From Lachnospiraceae bacterium (GTDB taxonomy: Bacteria; Bacillota; Clostridia; Lachnospirales; Lachnospiraceae): a DNA stretch of 54,220 nucleotides. Position 1 is the first letter of the stretch. Each line of letters begins with the position of its first letter. The stretch covers positions 1-54,220 of the forward strand of contig SVEY01000005.1 in NCBI GenBank assembly GCA_015057165.1. Reading direction: 5' to 3'. A program made the position numbers and the translations under genes. Positions 33,924 through 43,417 of this stretch are shown here, piece after piece. Below the pieces are notes generated by a model that searched no databases, was not told where the DNA came from, and worked only from the letters and a program-made list of their open reading frames with translations.

Positions 33924-34988
33924 ATGATTAAGGCAGGTATTATTGGATCAACAGGTTATGCTGGAAATGAATTAGTAAGACTTCTTATGGGACATCCAGA
34001 AGTAGAAGTTGTGTGGTATGGTTCTAGAAGCTATGTTGAAGAAAAATACGCTAATATATATAGGAATATGTTCAAGCTGATTGAGGATAAATGCTTAGAT
34101 GATAATATTGAGAAGTTATCACAAGAGGTTGATGTAATATTTACAGCAACTCCTCAGGGATATCTGGCTGGAGTTCTTACAGAAGAGATACTTTCTAATA
34201 CGAAGGTTATTGACCTTAGTGCTGACTATCGTATCAAAGATGTTGCTACTTATGAGAAATGGTATGGAATTACTCACAAGAGCCCACAGTTTATTGAAGA
34301 AGCAGTGTACGGCCTTTGTGAAATTAACCGTGACAAGATCAAAGGTAAGAGGTTAATTGCTAACCCGGGCTGTTATACAACATGTTCTATTCTTACAGCC
34401 TACCCCCTTGTAAGAGATGGATTTATTGACGTAGACACACTTATTGTAGATGCCAAGTCAGGAACTTCCGGTGCAGGTCGTGGAGCCAAGGTGCCTAATC
34501 TCTTCTGTGAAGTTAATGAGAACATCAAAGCATATGGAGTGGCAAGTCACAGACACACACCAGAGATTGAAGAGCAACTAGGTTATGCTTGTGGGGGAAA
34601 TGTTACTATCAACTTCACTCCTCATCTCATACCTATGAATAGAGGAATTCTAGCTACAGAATACGCATCTCTTAAGAAAGTAAATCTTCCTGATGGAAGT
34701 GTAGGTTATCCAACTGAAGAAATGGTAAGAGATTGCTATAAGAAGTATTATAAGGATGAATACTTTATCAGACTTCTTGATAAGGGCATGAATCCAGAGA
34801 CACGTTGGGTAGAAGGAAGTAATTTCGTAGACATTAACTTTGTTATTGATGAGAGAACTCACCGTGTAATTATGATGGGAGCTCTTGATAATATATGTAA
34901 AGGTGCTGCCGGTCAGGCAGTCCAGAATATGAACATTTTATTTGGCTTTAAGGAGCAGGAAGGACTTGAATTAGTACCGATGTGCTAG
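33924..34988 (+). CDS. argC: N-acetyl-gamma-glutamyl-phosphate reductase
   Basis: 354 aa. NADP-binding start GIIGSTGYAGNELVRLL, and catalytic Cys150 in NPGCYTT, with KSGTSGAGRGAK and SHRHTPEIEEQ. It reduces N-acetylglutamyl phosphate to the semialdehyde. GAAGGAGAAAAGG precedes the ATG. Its last codons and stop lie inside the left arm of a giant quasi-palindrome (34975-35257), an unusual overlap of coding sequence with an intergenic element. Confidence 0.96.
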   Translation: MIKAGIIGSTGYAGNELVRLLMGHPEVEVVWYGSRSYVEEKYANIYRNMFKLIEDKCLDDNIEKLSQEVDVIFTATPQGYLAGVLTEEILSNTKVIDLSADYRIKDVATYEKWYGITHKSPQFIEEAVYGLCEINRDKIKGKRLIANPGCYTTCSILTAYPLVRDGFIDVDTLIVDAKSGTSGAGRGAKVPNLFCEVNENIKAYGVASHRHTPEIEEQLGYACGGNVTINFTPHLIPMNRGILATEYASLKKVNLPDGSVGYPTEEMVRDCYKKYYKDEYFIRLLDKGMNPETRWVEGSNFVDINFVIDERTHRVIMMGALDNICKGAAGQAVQNMNILFGFKEQEGLELVPMC

Positions 34989-35257
34989 TGGATATATGAT
35001 ATTTTTATGTCGACTATGCATCCATAGCCTTAACTCGAGCTTAGAATATGTTAGTTATTGATTAATAGAGGGGAATTCGTGCCAAGGATGGCACGAATAG
35101 GCACGAGCCGCCTGGATGGCGGATCGAGTGCTGGTTCCCGACTAAATATTCATATTAGATTATATATCAATAACTTACATATTCTTAGCAAAGAGTTATT
35201 AGCATGGACGCATGGTTGATATGAAAATAGTCATATTATCCGCTTAGCACATCGGTA
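34975..35257 (+). repeat. Giant quasi-palindrome, copy A (GGAT-loop element)
   Basis: Outer 13-bp arms TACCGATGTGCTA / TAGCACATCGGTA, the left one including the argC stop, begin a long imperfect stem. The core is CTCGAGCTTAG...TTAGTTATTGA on the left and TCAATAACTTAC on the right. Two hairpins cap it: ATTCGTGCC-AAGGAT-GGCACGAAT (about 35074-35097) and CCGCC-TGGAT-GGCGG (35108-35122). A GGGAA/TTCCC stem lies just below them. It separates argC from the GNAT gene in the same operon. Confidence 0.9.
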
Positions 35258-35282
35258 TCAATTAGTATTGAAGGTAACTTAT

Positions 35283-35738
35283 ATGGAAAATGTAACGCTT
35301 CGGGCAATGACGAAGGATGATTATAAAGGTGCATACAAGTTGTGGGAGACTATACATGGGTTTGGACTTCTAAGTGTCGATGATAGCGAGAAAAGAATTC
35401 ATGACTTTCTTGACAGAAATCCAGGACTATCTGTTGTTGCCATAAAAGATAATGAGATTATAGGTACAATTCTATGTGGTCATGATGGTCGTAAAGGCAG
35501 CTTCTATCATGTGTGCGTTAAGGAAGAATTAAGAAAGCAGGGCATTGGTAAAGCCATGTCAGTTTTTTGCATGAATGCTTTGAAAGATGAGGGCATTAAC
35601 TATCTTGCACTTAATACATTTAAGAGAAATACTTTAGGTAATAGCTTCTGGAGTGGAGAAGGATATAAGCTAAGAGATGATTACAATATGTATGACTTCT
35701 TATTAAATGAAGAGAATATAACGAGATTTAATTCTTAG
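35283..35738 (+). CDS. GNAT-family acetyltransferase in the arginine cluster
   Basis: 151 aa. GNAT marks: LRAMTKDDYKGAYKLW, then the acetyl-CoA site VKEELRKQGIGKAM near residues 85-98, and NSFWSGEGYKLRDDYNMYDF. It lies between argC and argJ, so acetylation of glutamate or another arginine-related substrate is possible, but it resembles RimI-type enzymes more than known ArgA. ATG 35283 is nine bases after GAAGG. It begins 26 bp after a giant quasi-palindrome. Confidence 0.85.
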   Translation: MENVTLRAMTKDDYKGAYKLWETIHGFGLLSVDDSEKRIHDFLDRNPGLSVVAIKDNEIIGTILCGHDGRKGSFYHVCVKEELRKQGIGKAMSVFCMNALKDEGINYLALNTFKRNTLGNSFWSGEGYKLRDDYNMYDFLLNEENITRFNS

Positions 35739-35786
35739 AATAAAGAATATGCTTTAATAATAACTGATATAGAAAGGAAATATAAT

Positions 35787-37010
35787 ATGAAATATATAGA
35801 TGGTGGTGTCACAGCGCCACAAGGATTCAAGGCAGCAAGCTGTGCTGCTAATATAAAATACGAAAACAGGGATGACATGGCACTTATATATTCTGACACA
35901 GTCTGTAAAGCTGCTGGAACATTTACAAGAAATGTAGTTAAGGCGGCTCCAGTTACATGGGATCAGACTATTGTTAAGAATAATATTGGTGTTCAGGCTA
36001 TAGTTGTTAATTCGGGAATTGCAAATGCCTGTACTGGAGACGATGGAATACAGATGTGTATTAAGACTGCCATGGCTGCATCAAGTGCCCTTCATATTCC
36101 ATACGAAGGTGTCCTTGTAGCATCTACAGGTGTTATAGGAATGCCACTTCCACTAGACAAGATTCAAGCTGGGATTCAGTCAATGGTGCCTATTCTTTCA
36201 TATGATAATGAAGCTGGAACTAAGGCGGCTAAGGCAATTATGACAACTGATACAATTTCTAAGGAAGCTTCTGTTACTATGGAGATTGGTGGTAAAGAAG
36301 TTATAATTGGTGGAATGTCTAAGGGCAGTGGAATGATTCATCCTAATATGTGCACCATGCTTTCCTTCGTAACAACAGATGCATGTATTACTAAGGAAAT
36401 GCTTGACAAAGCGCTTCATATTGTTGTTGAAGATACATACAATATGATTAGTGTGGATGGCGATACTTCGACTAATGATACTTGCCTTCTTCTTGCCAAT
36501 GGCAAAGCAGAGAATCCTATTATTGATAAGGAAGGTGCTGATTTTGATACATTTGTTGAAGGCTTAATGGAAGTTAATAAGACTCTTGCCAAGATGATGG
36601 CAGGGGATGGTGAAGGAGCAACAGCGCTATTCGAAGTTAAAGTTGCAGGCGCCGATTCTGTGGCAAATGCTAAGACATTAGCCAAGTCTGTTGTTACATC
36701 TTCACTCACTAAGGCTGCCATATATGGCCATGACGCTAATTGGGGGCGTATTCTTTGTGCTTTAGGGTATGCAGGAGTTGAATTTGACCCTGAAAATGTG
36801 GATTTATATTTTGAAAGCCAAGCAGGAAAAATTCACATCGTACATAAGGGAGTATCTACTGGCTATAGTGAGGAGGAAGCAACTAAGATTCTATCTGAAG
36901 ATGCAGTAACAGCCATATGTGATATGCACATGGGAGGCTTTAGTGCAACTGCATGGGGCTGCGACCTAACCCACGAATATGTATCTATCAACGCAGATTA
37001 TAGGTCTTAG
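35787..37010 (+). CDS. argJ: Bifunctional glutamate/ornithine N-acetyltransferase
   Basis: 407 aa. ArgJ is made as one chain and cuts itself before a threonine; here this is Thr190 in KGSGMIHPNMCTML (Cys replaces the usual Ala just before it). Other marks are GGVTAPQGFKAA, TGVIGMPLPLDKI, GDTSTNDT and YGHDANWGRI. It recycles the acetyl group from acetylornithine to glutamate and can also use acetyl-CoA. AGAAAGGAAA lies before the ATG. Confidence 0.96.
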   Translation: MKYIDGGVTAPQGFKAASCAANIKYENRDDMALIYSDTVCKAAGTFTRNVVKAAPVTWDQTIVKNNIGVQAIVVNSGIANACTGDDGIQMCIKTAMAASSALHIPYEGVLVASTGVIGMPLPLDKIQAGIQSMVPILSYDNEAGTKAAKAIMTTDTISKEASVTMEIGGKEVIIGGMSKGSGMIHPNMCTMLSFVTTDACITKEMLDKALHIVVEDTYNMISVDGDTSTNDTCLLLANGKAENPIIDKEGADFDTFVEGLMEVNKTLAKMMAGDGEGATALFEVKVAGADSVANAKTLAKSVVTSSLTKAAIYGHDANWGRILCALGYAGVEFDPENVDLYFESQAGKIHIVHKGVSTGYSEEEATKILSEDAVTAICDMHMGGFSATAWGCDLTHEYVSINADYRS

Positions 37011-37042
37011 AATTAGTGTGAAATACTTATTAGAGGAACTTA

Positions 37043-37259
37043 CTATACAACTATATATTTAATACCTTTATTCGAGCTTAGAATATGTAAGTGATTAATT
37101 CATCGAAGAAAATTTCCGACATGGATGTCGGAAATAGGCAACTGCCATCTGGATGATGGTTCAGTTGCCGGTTTTTGTCATAAATTGCATAGCAAATTAA
37201 TATTAATCACTAACATATTCTTAGTGAAGAATAATCAGTATAAATATATAATTGTATAG
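37043..37259 (+). repeat. Giant quasi-palindrome, copy B
   Basis: Outer arms CTATACAA / TTGTATAG with an inner ATATATTTA match. Core TTCGAGCTTAGAATATGTAA on the left, CTAACATATTCTTAG on the right. Hairpin 1 is TTTCCGAC-ATGGAT-GTCGGAAA, hairpin 2 is GGCAACTG...CCATC-TGGAT-GATGG...CAGTTGCC. It lies between argJ and argB in the same direction. Confidence 0.9.
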
Positions 37260-37311
37260 AAAGTGTCTAGATTAGGTCTAAGCTATAGAAATAGAACGAA
37301 AGGAAACAATT

Positions 37312-38211
37312 ATGGATAACAAAACGATGGAACAGGTTATGGAGAAAGCGGAAGTTCTTGTGGAAGCACTTCCTTATATACAGAGATTTAATCGCAAAAT
37401 CATTGTTGTAAAATACGGCGGTAGCGCCATGATAGATGAAGAACTTAAGCAGCATGTAATACAGGATGTGACTCTTCTCAAATTAGTTGGATTCAAGCCA
37501 ATTATTGTCCATGGTGGTGGCAAAGACATCAGTAAATGGGTTGAGAAGAGCGGACAAACTCCTGAATTTGTTAATGGTCTAAGAAAGACTGATGCTAATA
37601 CAATGGAGATTGCTGAGATGGTACTTAATAGAGTTAACAAGTCTCTTGTGTCTCTTGTGCAAGAACTAGGAGTTAATGCAATTGGTATTAGCGGTAAAGA
37701 TGGTAATTTGCTCTCTGTTGAGAAGAAATTCTCTGAGGGGCAGGATATAGGATATGTAGGAGAGATTACTGAGGTTAATCCTAAGATTTTATTTGATTTA
37801 CTTGAGAAAGATTTTCTCCCTATTGTATGTCCAATCGGTCTTGATAAGAATTATGATACTTATAATATTAATGCAGATGATGCAGCTTGTGCTATTGCTA
37901 AAGCAGTATCAGCAGAAAAACTTGCATTTCTTACAGATACAGCAGGTGTATGTAAAGACCCTGATGACGAAAGTTCACTAATCTCTGAACTTACAATTAG
38001 CGAAGCCCAAGGTCTTATTGATGATGGAACAATTTCTGGTGGAATGATTCCTAAGATGAGAAGCTGTATGGATGCAATTGATAAAGGTGTACAGAGAGTC
38101 CACATCCTAGATGGAAGAGTGGCGCATTGTCTACTTCTGGAAATCTTTACTAACAAAGGAATTGGAACAGCAATTCTTAATGATAATGCAAATAGATACT
38201 ACGTAGATTAA
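37312..38211 (+). CDS. argB: Acetylglutamate kinase
   Basis: 299 aa. Amino-acid kinase fold: [49 protein letters not shown] and [10 protein letters not shown]. It phosphorylates N-acetylglutamate with ATP and is often the arginine-inhibited step; the N-terminal helix (residues 1-25) matches the arginine-sensitive hexameric form. GAAAGGAAAC precedes the ATG. A 217-bp quasi-palindrome lies upstream. Confidence 0.97.
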   Translation: MDNKTMEQVMEKAEVLVEALPYIQRFNRKIIVVKYGGSAMIDEELKQHVIQDVTLLKLVGFKPIIVHGGGKDISKWVEKSGQTPEFVNGLRKTDANTMEIAEMVLNRVNKSLVSLVQELGVNAIGISGKDGNLLSVEKKFSEGQDIGYVGEITEVNPKILFDLLEKDFLPIVCPIGLDKNYDTYNINADDAACAIAKAVSAEKLAFLTDTAGVCKDPDDESSLISELTISEAQGLIDDGTISGGMIPKMRSCMDAIDKGVQRVHILDGRVAHCLLLEIFTNKGIGTAILNDNANRYYVD

Positions 38212-38229
38212 TTAGAGAGGATAATCATT

Positions 38230-39432
38230 ATGAATAAACAGAATATAATAGATGTAACAGAGGACAACTGCTTCCATGTCTACAACCGTTTTAATGTTGT
38301 ATTTGACAGGGGAGAAGGAGTGACCTTATATGATACAGATGGTAAGGAATATCTAGACTTTGCATCAGGTATTGGTGTTATGGCTCTAGGTTATAATAAT
38401 AAAGAATTTAATGATGCAATTAAGACTCAGGTTGATAAGTTGTATCATACATCGAATCTTTATTATCATCCTAGTCTAGCTGAGGCTTCTAAGGCGCTTT
38501 GTGATGTTAGTGGAATGGATAAAGCATTTTTTACAAACTCAGGTGCTGAGGCAGTAGAGGGTGCAATTAAAACTGCCAAGAAATACGCATTTAACAAGAA
38601 TGGTCATAACGGATATGGAATTGTGGCAATGGAGAATTCTTTCCATGGAAGGACAGTAGGAGCCCTTTCAGTTACAGGTACAGAGAGTTATAGGAATCCA
38701 TTCTACCCTCTTATGGATAAAGTTGAATTTGCCAAGTTCAATGACTTTGAATCTGTGGAAAATGCAGTAAGTAGCGATACTTGCGCAATAATAATAGAGC
38801 CTGTTCAGGGAGAAGGAGGAGTAACTCCTGCTGACAAAGATTTCCTTGTTAAGGTTAGAGAGCTGTCCGATAAATTGGACATACTTTTAATATTTGATGA
38901 GATTCAATGTGGAATGGGAAGGACAGGAAGTGCCTATGCATATATGGGATATGGTGTGAAGCCGGATATTCTATTGACAGCAAAAGCATTAGGCGGTGGT
39001 CTTCCAATTGGTGCATTTCTTGTAACTGACAAGGTTGCTAAGAATAGTTTGACACCTGGAGATCATGGAACAACTTATGGTGGCAATCCCCTTTGCTGTG
39101 CTGCGGTTAAGGCTTCAATAGATCTTATGGCTAAGAATAAGCTTACTTATAATGTTAATTCACTTACACCTTATCTTGAAGAAAAGCTTGATGAAGTTGT
39201 TAATAAATGTGATATTGCCCTTTCTCATCGTGGCAGGGGATTTATGCAAGGGCTGGTAATTGATAATAAAGTTAAGGCTGGCGATATTGTTAAGAAGTGT
39301 CTAGCGGAGGGACTTGTTGTTCTTTCTGCTGGTGGAAATGTACTAAGGCTTCTTCCACCTCTTGTAATTAATAAAGATGATATTGATAAAGCAATAGACA
39401 TAATAATAAGTGTGTGCAATAATTGTAATTAG
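38230..39432 (+). CDS. argD: Acetylornithine aminotransferase
   Basis: 400 aa, class III PLP aminotransferase. TNSGAEAVEGAIKTAKK, NSFHGRTVGALSVTG, IIEPVQGEGG, FDEIQCGMGRTG and the PLP lysine Lys252 in LLTAKALGGGLPIGAF are all present. It converts acetylglutamate semialdehyde to acetylornithine. The start follows argB by 18 bp with AGAGAGGATAA as ribosome site. It ends the arginine cluster. Confidence 0.96.
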   Translation: MNKQNIIDVTEDNCFHVYNRFNVVFDRGEGVTLYDTDGKEYLDFASGIGVMALGYNNKEFNDAIKTQVDKLYHTSNLYYHPSLAEASKALCDVSGMDKAFFTNSGAEAVEGAIKTAKKYAFNKNGHNGYGIVAMENSFHGRTVGALSVTGTESYRNPFYPLMDKVEFAKFNDFESVENAVSSDTCAIIIEPVQGEGGVTPADKDFLVKVRELSDKLDILLIFDEIQCGMGRTGSAYAYMGYGVKPDILLTAKALGGGLPIGAFLVTDKVAKNSLTPGDHGTTYGGNPLCCAAVKASIDLMAKNKLTYNVNSLTPYLEEKLDEVVNKCDIALSHRGRGFMQGLVIDNKVKAGDIVKKCLAEGLVVLSAGGNVLRLLPPLVINKDDIDKAIDIIISVCNNCN

Positions 39433-39471
39433 CAGATTGACTTTTTATAAGAGACAGAAAAGGGGGAAGGT

Positions 39472-41301
39472 ATGGCTTTTACGATTGTTGTTGTTATATT
39501 AACTATTATTTATCTTGCTGTTCTGGAATTATCCAAGAATATAATAATAGGTTGGGTAATTGGAATTATTATTGCAGGGGCAATGATAGGAGTAAGATTC
39601 TATCTTAAGAAGAAGGGTGCTAATACCAAAGGAAGACTTGCATTGTGTTGGCTTGGATTCTTTGTTTTACTGGGCGCCAATCTATTTATAACCAGTCCGC
39701 CTGAGAAGCGTGTGCCAGCTGTGGATAATAAGAATCCTGAGGTTACTGAGGCAGTACATGTTAATGAAGGTGATCTTACAGGTGTATATAATGAAGATAA
39801 ATCAGTAGCGGTTTATGCAGGCATTCCATATGCCAAGGCACCTGTTGGTGATCTTAGATTTAAGGAACCACAGCCTGCAGAGAAATGGGATGGCGTGAAG
39901 AAGTGTGATGAATTTGCGCCAATGGCTATGCAGTCTAGATCTAATACTTTATATGACAGCTTGTCCCATATATTAGGCTGGCATGATTACAAGATGAAAC
40001 TGGGAGATGAATATATTGAGGCAATGAGCGAGGATTGTCTATATCTTAATGTGTTTGTCCCGGAAGGATATAAGGGAGAGAAGCTTCCTGTATTATTCTA
40101 TATTCACGGAGGCTCGCTTAATTCAGGACATCCTTCTTATACAGAATATAGAGGAGAAGACTTGGCGAAAAGGGGCATAATTGTTGTTAACTGTGCTTAT
40201 CGAGTAGGCGTGTTTGGTTACTATGCAGCTGATGATCTTAAGGCTGAATCACCTAATGGCACAACAGGTAATTATGGCCTCTTAGATCAGATAGCAGCTC
40301 TTAAATGGGTTAATGATAATATAGGAGCATTTGGCGGTGATCCAGGCCAGATAACAATAGCAGGTGAGTCGGCTGGTTCTTCTTCTGTAAATGCGATTTG
40401 TTCATCACCACTTACGGAGGGATTGTTCAATTATGCAATTGGAGAATCAAGTAGTATCTTAGCTTACAAACCTTATCACTCATTCATTAGTTATGATGAG
40501 GCTAAAGAAGAAAGTAACTCTGTAAGAGAGGAATTAGGTGTTAAGACCTCCGCAAAACTTCGTGATGTACCGGCTGAGAAGCTTGTTAATACTTCTATGC
40601 AGAAGAAAACTAATGCTATGACTGTTGATGGATATGCCCTTACTGAAGAACCATATAAGACATACGAGAGAGGGGCTAATCATGAGAAGGCTCTTCTTAG
40701 TGGATTCAATGGTAAGGAAGCAGATGTATTTATGCTTGGGTATGAGGTAAATGCTGATAATTATCTTGAGATTCTTAGAAAAGTTGTAGGAGACTATGCT
40801 GAGGAAATGGCTACAGTTGTTCCAGCAAATACACCACCAAGAGATCAGCATATCTTTATTGATGCACTAGGTGATGCAAAGGCAGCTACAGATATTGTCT
40901 ATTCCGCTGCATGGTTTAGTTATTCTCATTATCTCTGGAGTAATTATATGATTGCTCAGAATAGACCAAGTTATGAATACTACTTCACCAAAGAGAATGA
41001 TATTATTACAGATTATCATGCTGGTGAATTGCCTTACATGTATGGTAATTTATGGCGTCATCCCGGATTATACAAAGATGATGATTACAAATTATCTGAT
41101 ATTATGCAGCAGTATGTTGTTAATTTTGTTAAGACAGGTAATCCTAATGGAGAAGGGCTTCCAACTTGGGATATGCAAAATGCTAATAACAAGAAACTCA
41201 TAGAGCTGAATACTGAAATTAAGATGGTAGACGATCCTAATATTGCAGTATACAATGTAATAGATAAGTACCAATTGTCAGAAAAGGATAAAAGCAAATA
41301 A
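39472..41301 (+). CDS. Membrane-anchored type B carboxylesterase
   Basis: 609 aa. About three hydrophobic segments occupy residues 1-85, followed by a complete carboxylesterase domain: VYAGIPYAKAPVGDLRFKEP, SEDCLYLNVFVP, YIHGGSLNSG (oxyanion hole) and the nucleophile Ser300 in AGESAGSSS. The C-terminal part has DYHAGELPYMYGNLWRH with the catalytic His. It probably cleaves esters outside the membrane, perhaps plant-derived feruloyl or acetyl esters; substrate unproven. AGAAAAGGGGGAAGG precedes the ATG. Confidence 0.88.
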   Translation: MAFTIVVVILTIIYLAVLELSKNIIIGWVIGIIIAGAMIGVRFYLKKKGANTKGRLALCWLGFFVLLGANLFITSPPEKRVPAVDNKNPEVTEAVHVNEGDLTGVYNEDKSVAVYAGIPYAKAPVGDLRFKEPQPAEKWDGVKKCDEFAPMAMQSRSNTLYDSLSHILGWHDYKMKLGDEYIEAMSEDCLYLNVFVPEGYKGEKLPVLFYIHGGSLNSGHPSYTEYRGEDLAKRGIIVVNCAYRVGVFGYYAADDLKAESPNGTTGNYGLLDQIAALKWVNDNIGAFGGDPGQITIAGESAGSSSVNAICSSPLTEGLFNYAIGESSSILAYKPYHSFISYDEAKEESNSVREELGVKTSAKLRDVPAEKLVNTSMQKKTNAMTVDGYALTEEPYKTYERGANHEKALLSGFNGKEADVFMLGYEVNADNYLEILRKVVGDYAEEMATVVPANTPPRDQHIFIDALGDAKAATDIVYSAAWFSYSHYLWSNYMIAQNRPSYEYYFTKENDIITDYHAGELPYMYGNLWRHPGLYKDDDYKLSDIMQQYVVNFVKTGNPNGEGLPTWDMQNANNKKLIELNTEIKMVDDPNIAVYNVIDKYQLSEKDKSK

Positions 41302-41314
41302 ATAAGAAGGCTCA

Positions 41315-41382
41315 CCCCATAATAGTTTTCGCTTTGCGAAAAAGGGGCGCCCTGCAGCATTTTGGCTTTGCCAAAACGCTGC
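41315..41382. repeat. Nested hairpins in front of the tRNA gene
   Basis: CCCC (41315) pairs with GGGG (41344) around TTTTCGC-TTT-GCGAAAA. A second hairpin, GCAGC-A-TTTTGGC-TTT-GCCAAAA-C-GCTGC, occupies 41354-41382 and ends five bases before the tRNA. They may end the esterase transcript or guide tRNA processing. Confidence 0.7.
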
Positions 41383-41386
41383 ATTT

Positions 41387-41459
41387 CGGGATGTAGCGCA
41401 GGTGGTAGCGCGCGTGGTTCGGGACCACGAGGCCGCAGGTTCGAATCCTGTCATTCCGA
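41387..41459 (+). tRNA. tRNA-Pro (anticodon CGG)
   Basis: Acceptor CGGGATG pairs with CATTCCG; D-stem GCGC/GCGC; anticodon stem CGTGG/CCACG with loop TTCGGGA giving CGG; T-stem GCAGG/CCTGT with loop TTCGAAT; discriminator A. No CCA is encoded. It follows two strong hairpins and is followed at once by a 20-bp tandem repeat. Confidence 0.93.
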
Positions 41460-41540
41460 TATAAGTAACGCGCAGTTTCAATATAAGTAACGCAGTTTCA
41501 ATATAAGTAACGCAGTTTCAATATAAGTAACGTGCAGTTG
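41459..41540. repeat. 20-bp tandem repeat directly after the tRNA
   Basis: Unit ATATAAGTAACGCAGTTTCA, in four copies (41459, 41481, 41501, 41521), the first with two extra bases and the last diverged. The first unit starts on the tRNA discriminator base. It may have formed by slippage or be an array of protein sites near the receptor promoter. Confidence 0.85.
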
Positions 41541-41566
41541 ACTTTTGGGGTTATTAACGATAATAT
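41538..41566 (+). promoter_or_regulatory. Promoter of the chemotaxis receptor operon
   Basis: TTGACT (41538-41543), 17 bp, TAATAT (41561-41566). The -35 region overlaps the last unit of the tandem repeat. Confidence 0.6.
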
Positions 41567-41638
41567 TAAATATAGGTATTTTATGGTGAAATAGGGTATT
41601 TTTTATTTAATAAATAAAATGTATTGGAGGAAACTAAT

Positions 41639-43417
41639 ATGAAAAATGCATCAATTAAAACCAAACTTATGCTAGCAACACTTCCTTCGCTTATTATTCT
41701 TATAGTATGTTTAGTGTTTTTTGCAATAGCTGTAAATAGTACAGTAAAACAAAGTAAGCAGATTTATTATGATAATCTCTATACTGTAAGTTCTAATCTT
41801 AATAGTGCGGACAGGGATTTCTATCAGGCATTAGATGCTTCTAAGTCATTATTTAATTTGGCAACTTTTTCTCCTGGTCAATTATCTCCGGAACTTAGAA
41901 AAAAATACACTGATGACTATACAGAAAATGTATCTCAAGTAAAAGAACGTATGGAAAAGGCTATTGATACAGCTAAGACAGACGGCTCCTTATGGGATGC
42001 CACATCTAAGGATGGTAAAGCCTTCAAAGAAGTAGCAGATTCTTATAATAAGGCTTTCAGTGAATGGGAACAATTGTATGATGTTTCTAAAGGTACTATC
42101 CCAGAAGACGTATTTGTAAAATATAACGAGAAATTCGAAGAGGCAAGAGGCTATATTAATGATATGAGCGATATTGCTGATGAATGGGCAACCACTAGAG
42201 AAGATGAACTCAAATCAAATGTTAATGGAGTATTAATTAAAGTAATAGTTGGATTTGCTATTGTTGCAATTCTTATGACTATATGGGTAATCTATCTGAC
42301 TAAACTAATTGGTAACAGCATAAGAGTTGTATCTGATAGATTAAAGAAACTGTCTCATTACGACTTGTCAGAGGAACCAATCAAAGTTGATTCTAAGGAT
42401 GAGCTTGGTGTAATGAAACAGGCGCTTAACGATACGGAAGAAGCACTTGAAAGTATTGTAGCAACGCTTAAGAATACTTCTAGTGGACTTATTAATGCAA
42501 GTGATACAGTATCAAAGGGAACTGATGCAACAGGCGTAGGAGTTGATAATGTATCTAGTGCTGCTGATGAACTTGCTAATGCATCAACGGCTATGGCTCA
42601 GGATGTATCTGATATTTCTTCTAATATGGTTGAATTGTCATCGATTATGGAACGTTCTGTTGAGTCGGCCAAGTCTCTTTCAGAAGCAAGCAGCAAGATT
42701 GAAGAAGTTACTGAGACAGGTACTGAAGTTGTAGAAGAATTGGCAGGAATTAATGAGCGTTCATTCGTTGAATTCAATGCTATCTTCGATGCTATTGATG
42801 AGATTAAGAAGTCTGGTGCTAAGATTTCCGAGGCATCAGATCTTATCCTTAATATTGCAGATCAGACTAATCTGTTATCCCTCAATGCTTCTATAGAAGC
42901 AGCAAGAGCAGGTGAAGCAGGTAAGGGATTTGCTGTTGTTGCTGATGAGATTCGTAACCTTTCTGATGAGTCTAAAGAGAATGTTGATACTATTAACGAG
43001 ATTCTTTCAGAACTTACAGCAGCGACTAATAATGCATCTACTAAGGCTGATGTGGTTAAAGAATTTGTTGAGAAGCAGAATAATGCAGTTGGCCAGACAA
43101 AAGAGAGCTTCGAAGCTATTGTATCTACAGTTAGTGGTGTAGAGGAGGCTATTGAGGAGCTTGAGAAGATTAATTCAGAATTAGATGTTAAGAGCAGAGA
43201 GATTGATGAATCTGTAACTAACCTGTCATCATTATCTGAAGAGAATGCTGCCACATCAGAACAATTATCTGCAACAGCACAAACTGTTCAGACTAATGTT
43301 GAAGACCTTAAGGTTACACAAAGTGATGTTGAATCTTCATCTGAGAATTTATCAGATATTGTCAACAGATTCATTCTTGCTCCGGAAGATGAGCAGAACT
43401 TCGAGGAGAACTCATGA
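41639..43417 (+). CDS. Methyl-accepting chemotaxis protein
   Basis: 592 aa. Membrane helices at about residues 11-33 and 196-218 bracket a roughly 160-residue sensor of mostly helical type. A HAMP region follows, then the cytoplasmic signalling domain with the conserved tip ([20 protein letters not shown] followed by [20 protein letters not shown]). It relays a ligand signal to CheA and the flagellar motor. ATG 41639 is eight bases after GGAGG. Its stop overlaps the next gene, so receptor and kinase are made together. Confidence 0.93.
   Translation: MKNASIKTKLMLATLPSLIILIVCLVFFAIAVNSTVKQSKQIYYDNLYTVSSNLNSADRDFYQALDASKSLFNLATFSPGQLSPELRKKYTDDYTENVSQVKERMEKAIDTAKTDGSLWDATSKDGKAFKEVADSYNKAFSEWEQLYDVSKGTIPEDVFVKYNEKFEEARGYINDMSDIADEWATTREDELKSNVNGVLIKVIVGFAIVAILMTIWVIYLTKLIGNSIRVVSDRLKKLSHYDLSEEPIKVDSKDELGVMKQALNDTEEALESIVATLKNTSSGLINASDTVSKGTDATGVGVDNVSSAADELANASTAMAQDVSDISSNMVELSSIMERSVESAKSLSEASSKIEEVTETGTEVVEELAGINERSFVEFNAIFDAIDEIKKSGAKISEASDLILNIADQTNLLSLNASIEAARAGEAGKGFAVVADEIRNLSDESKENVDTINEILSELTAATNNASTKADVVKEFVEKQNNAVGQTKESFEAIVSTVSGVEEAIEELEKINSELDVKSREIDESVTNLSSLSEENAATSEQLSATAQTVQTNVEDLKVTQSDVESSSENLSDIVNRFILAPEDEQNFEENS

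Noticed and set aside
35268-35282. TTG start for the GNAT in the arginine cluster
   Set aside because: GAAGG lies inside that extension and is correctly spaced for ATG 35283.
41278-41481. Minus-strand open frame reading GMTGFEPAASWSRT
   Set aside because: It is the reverse of the tRNA-Pro gene and its flanking hairpins; such tRNA-derived frames are often wrongly annotated as proteins.
41459-41540. Possible CRISPR repeats after the tRNA
   Set aside because: Units are 20 bp with no unique spacers between them; a simple tandem repeat.
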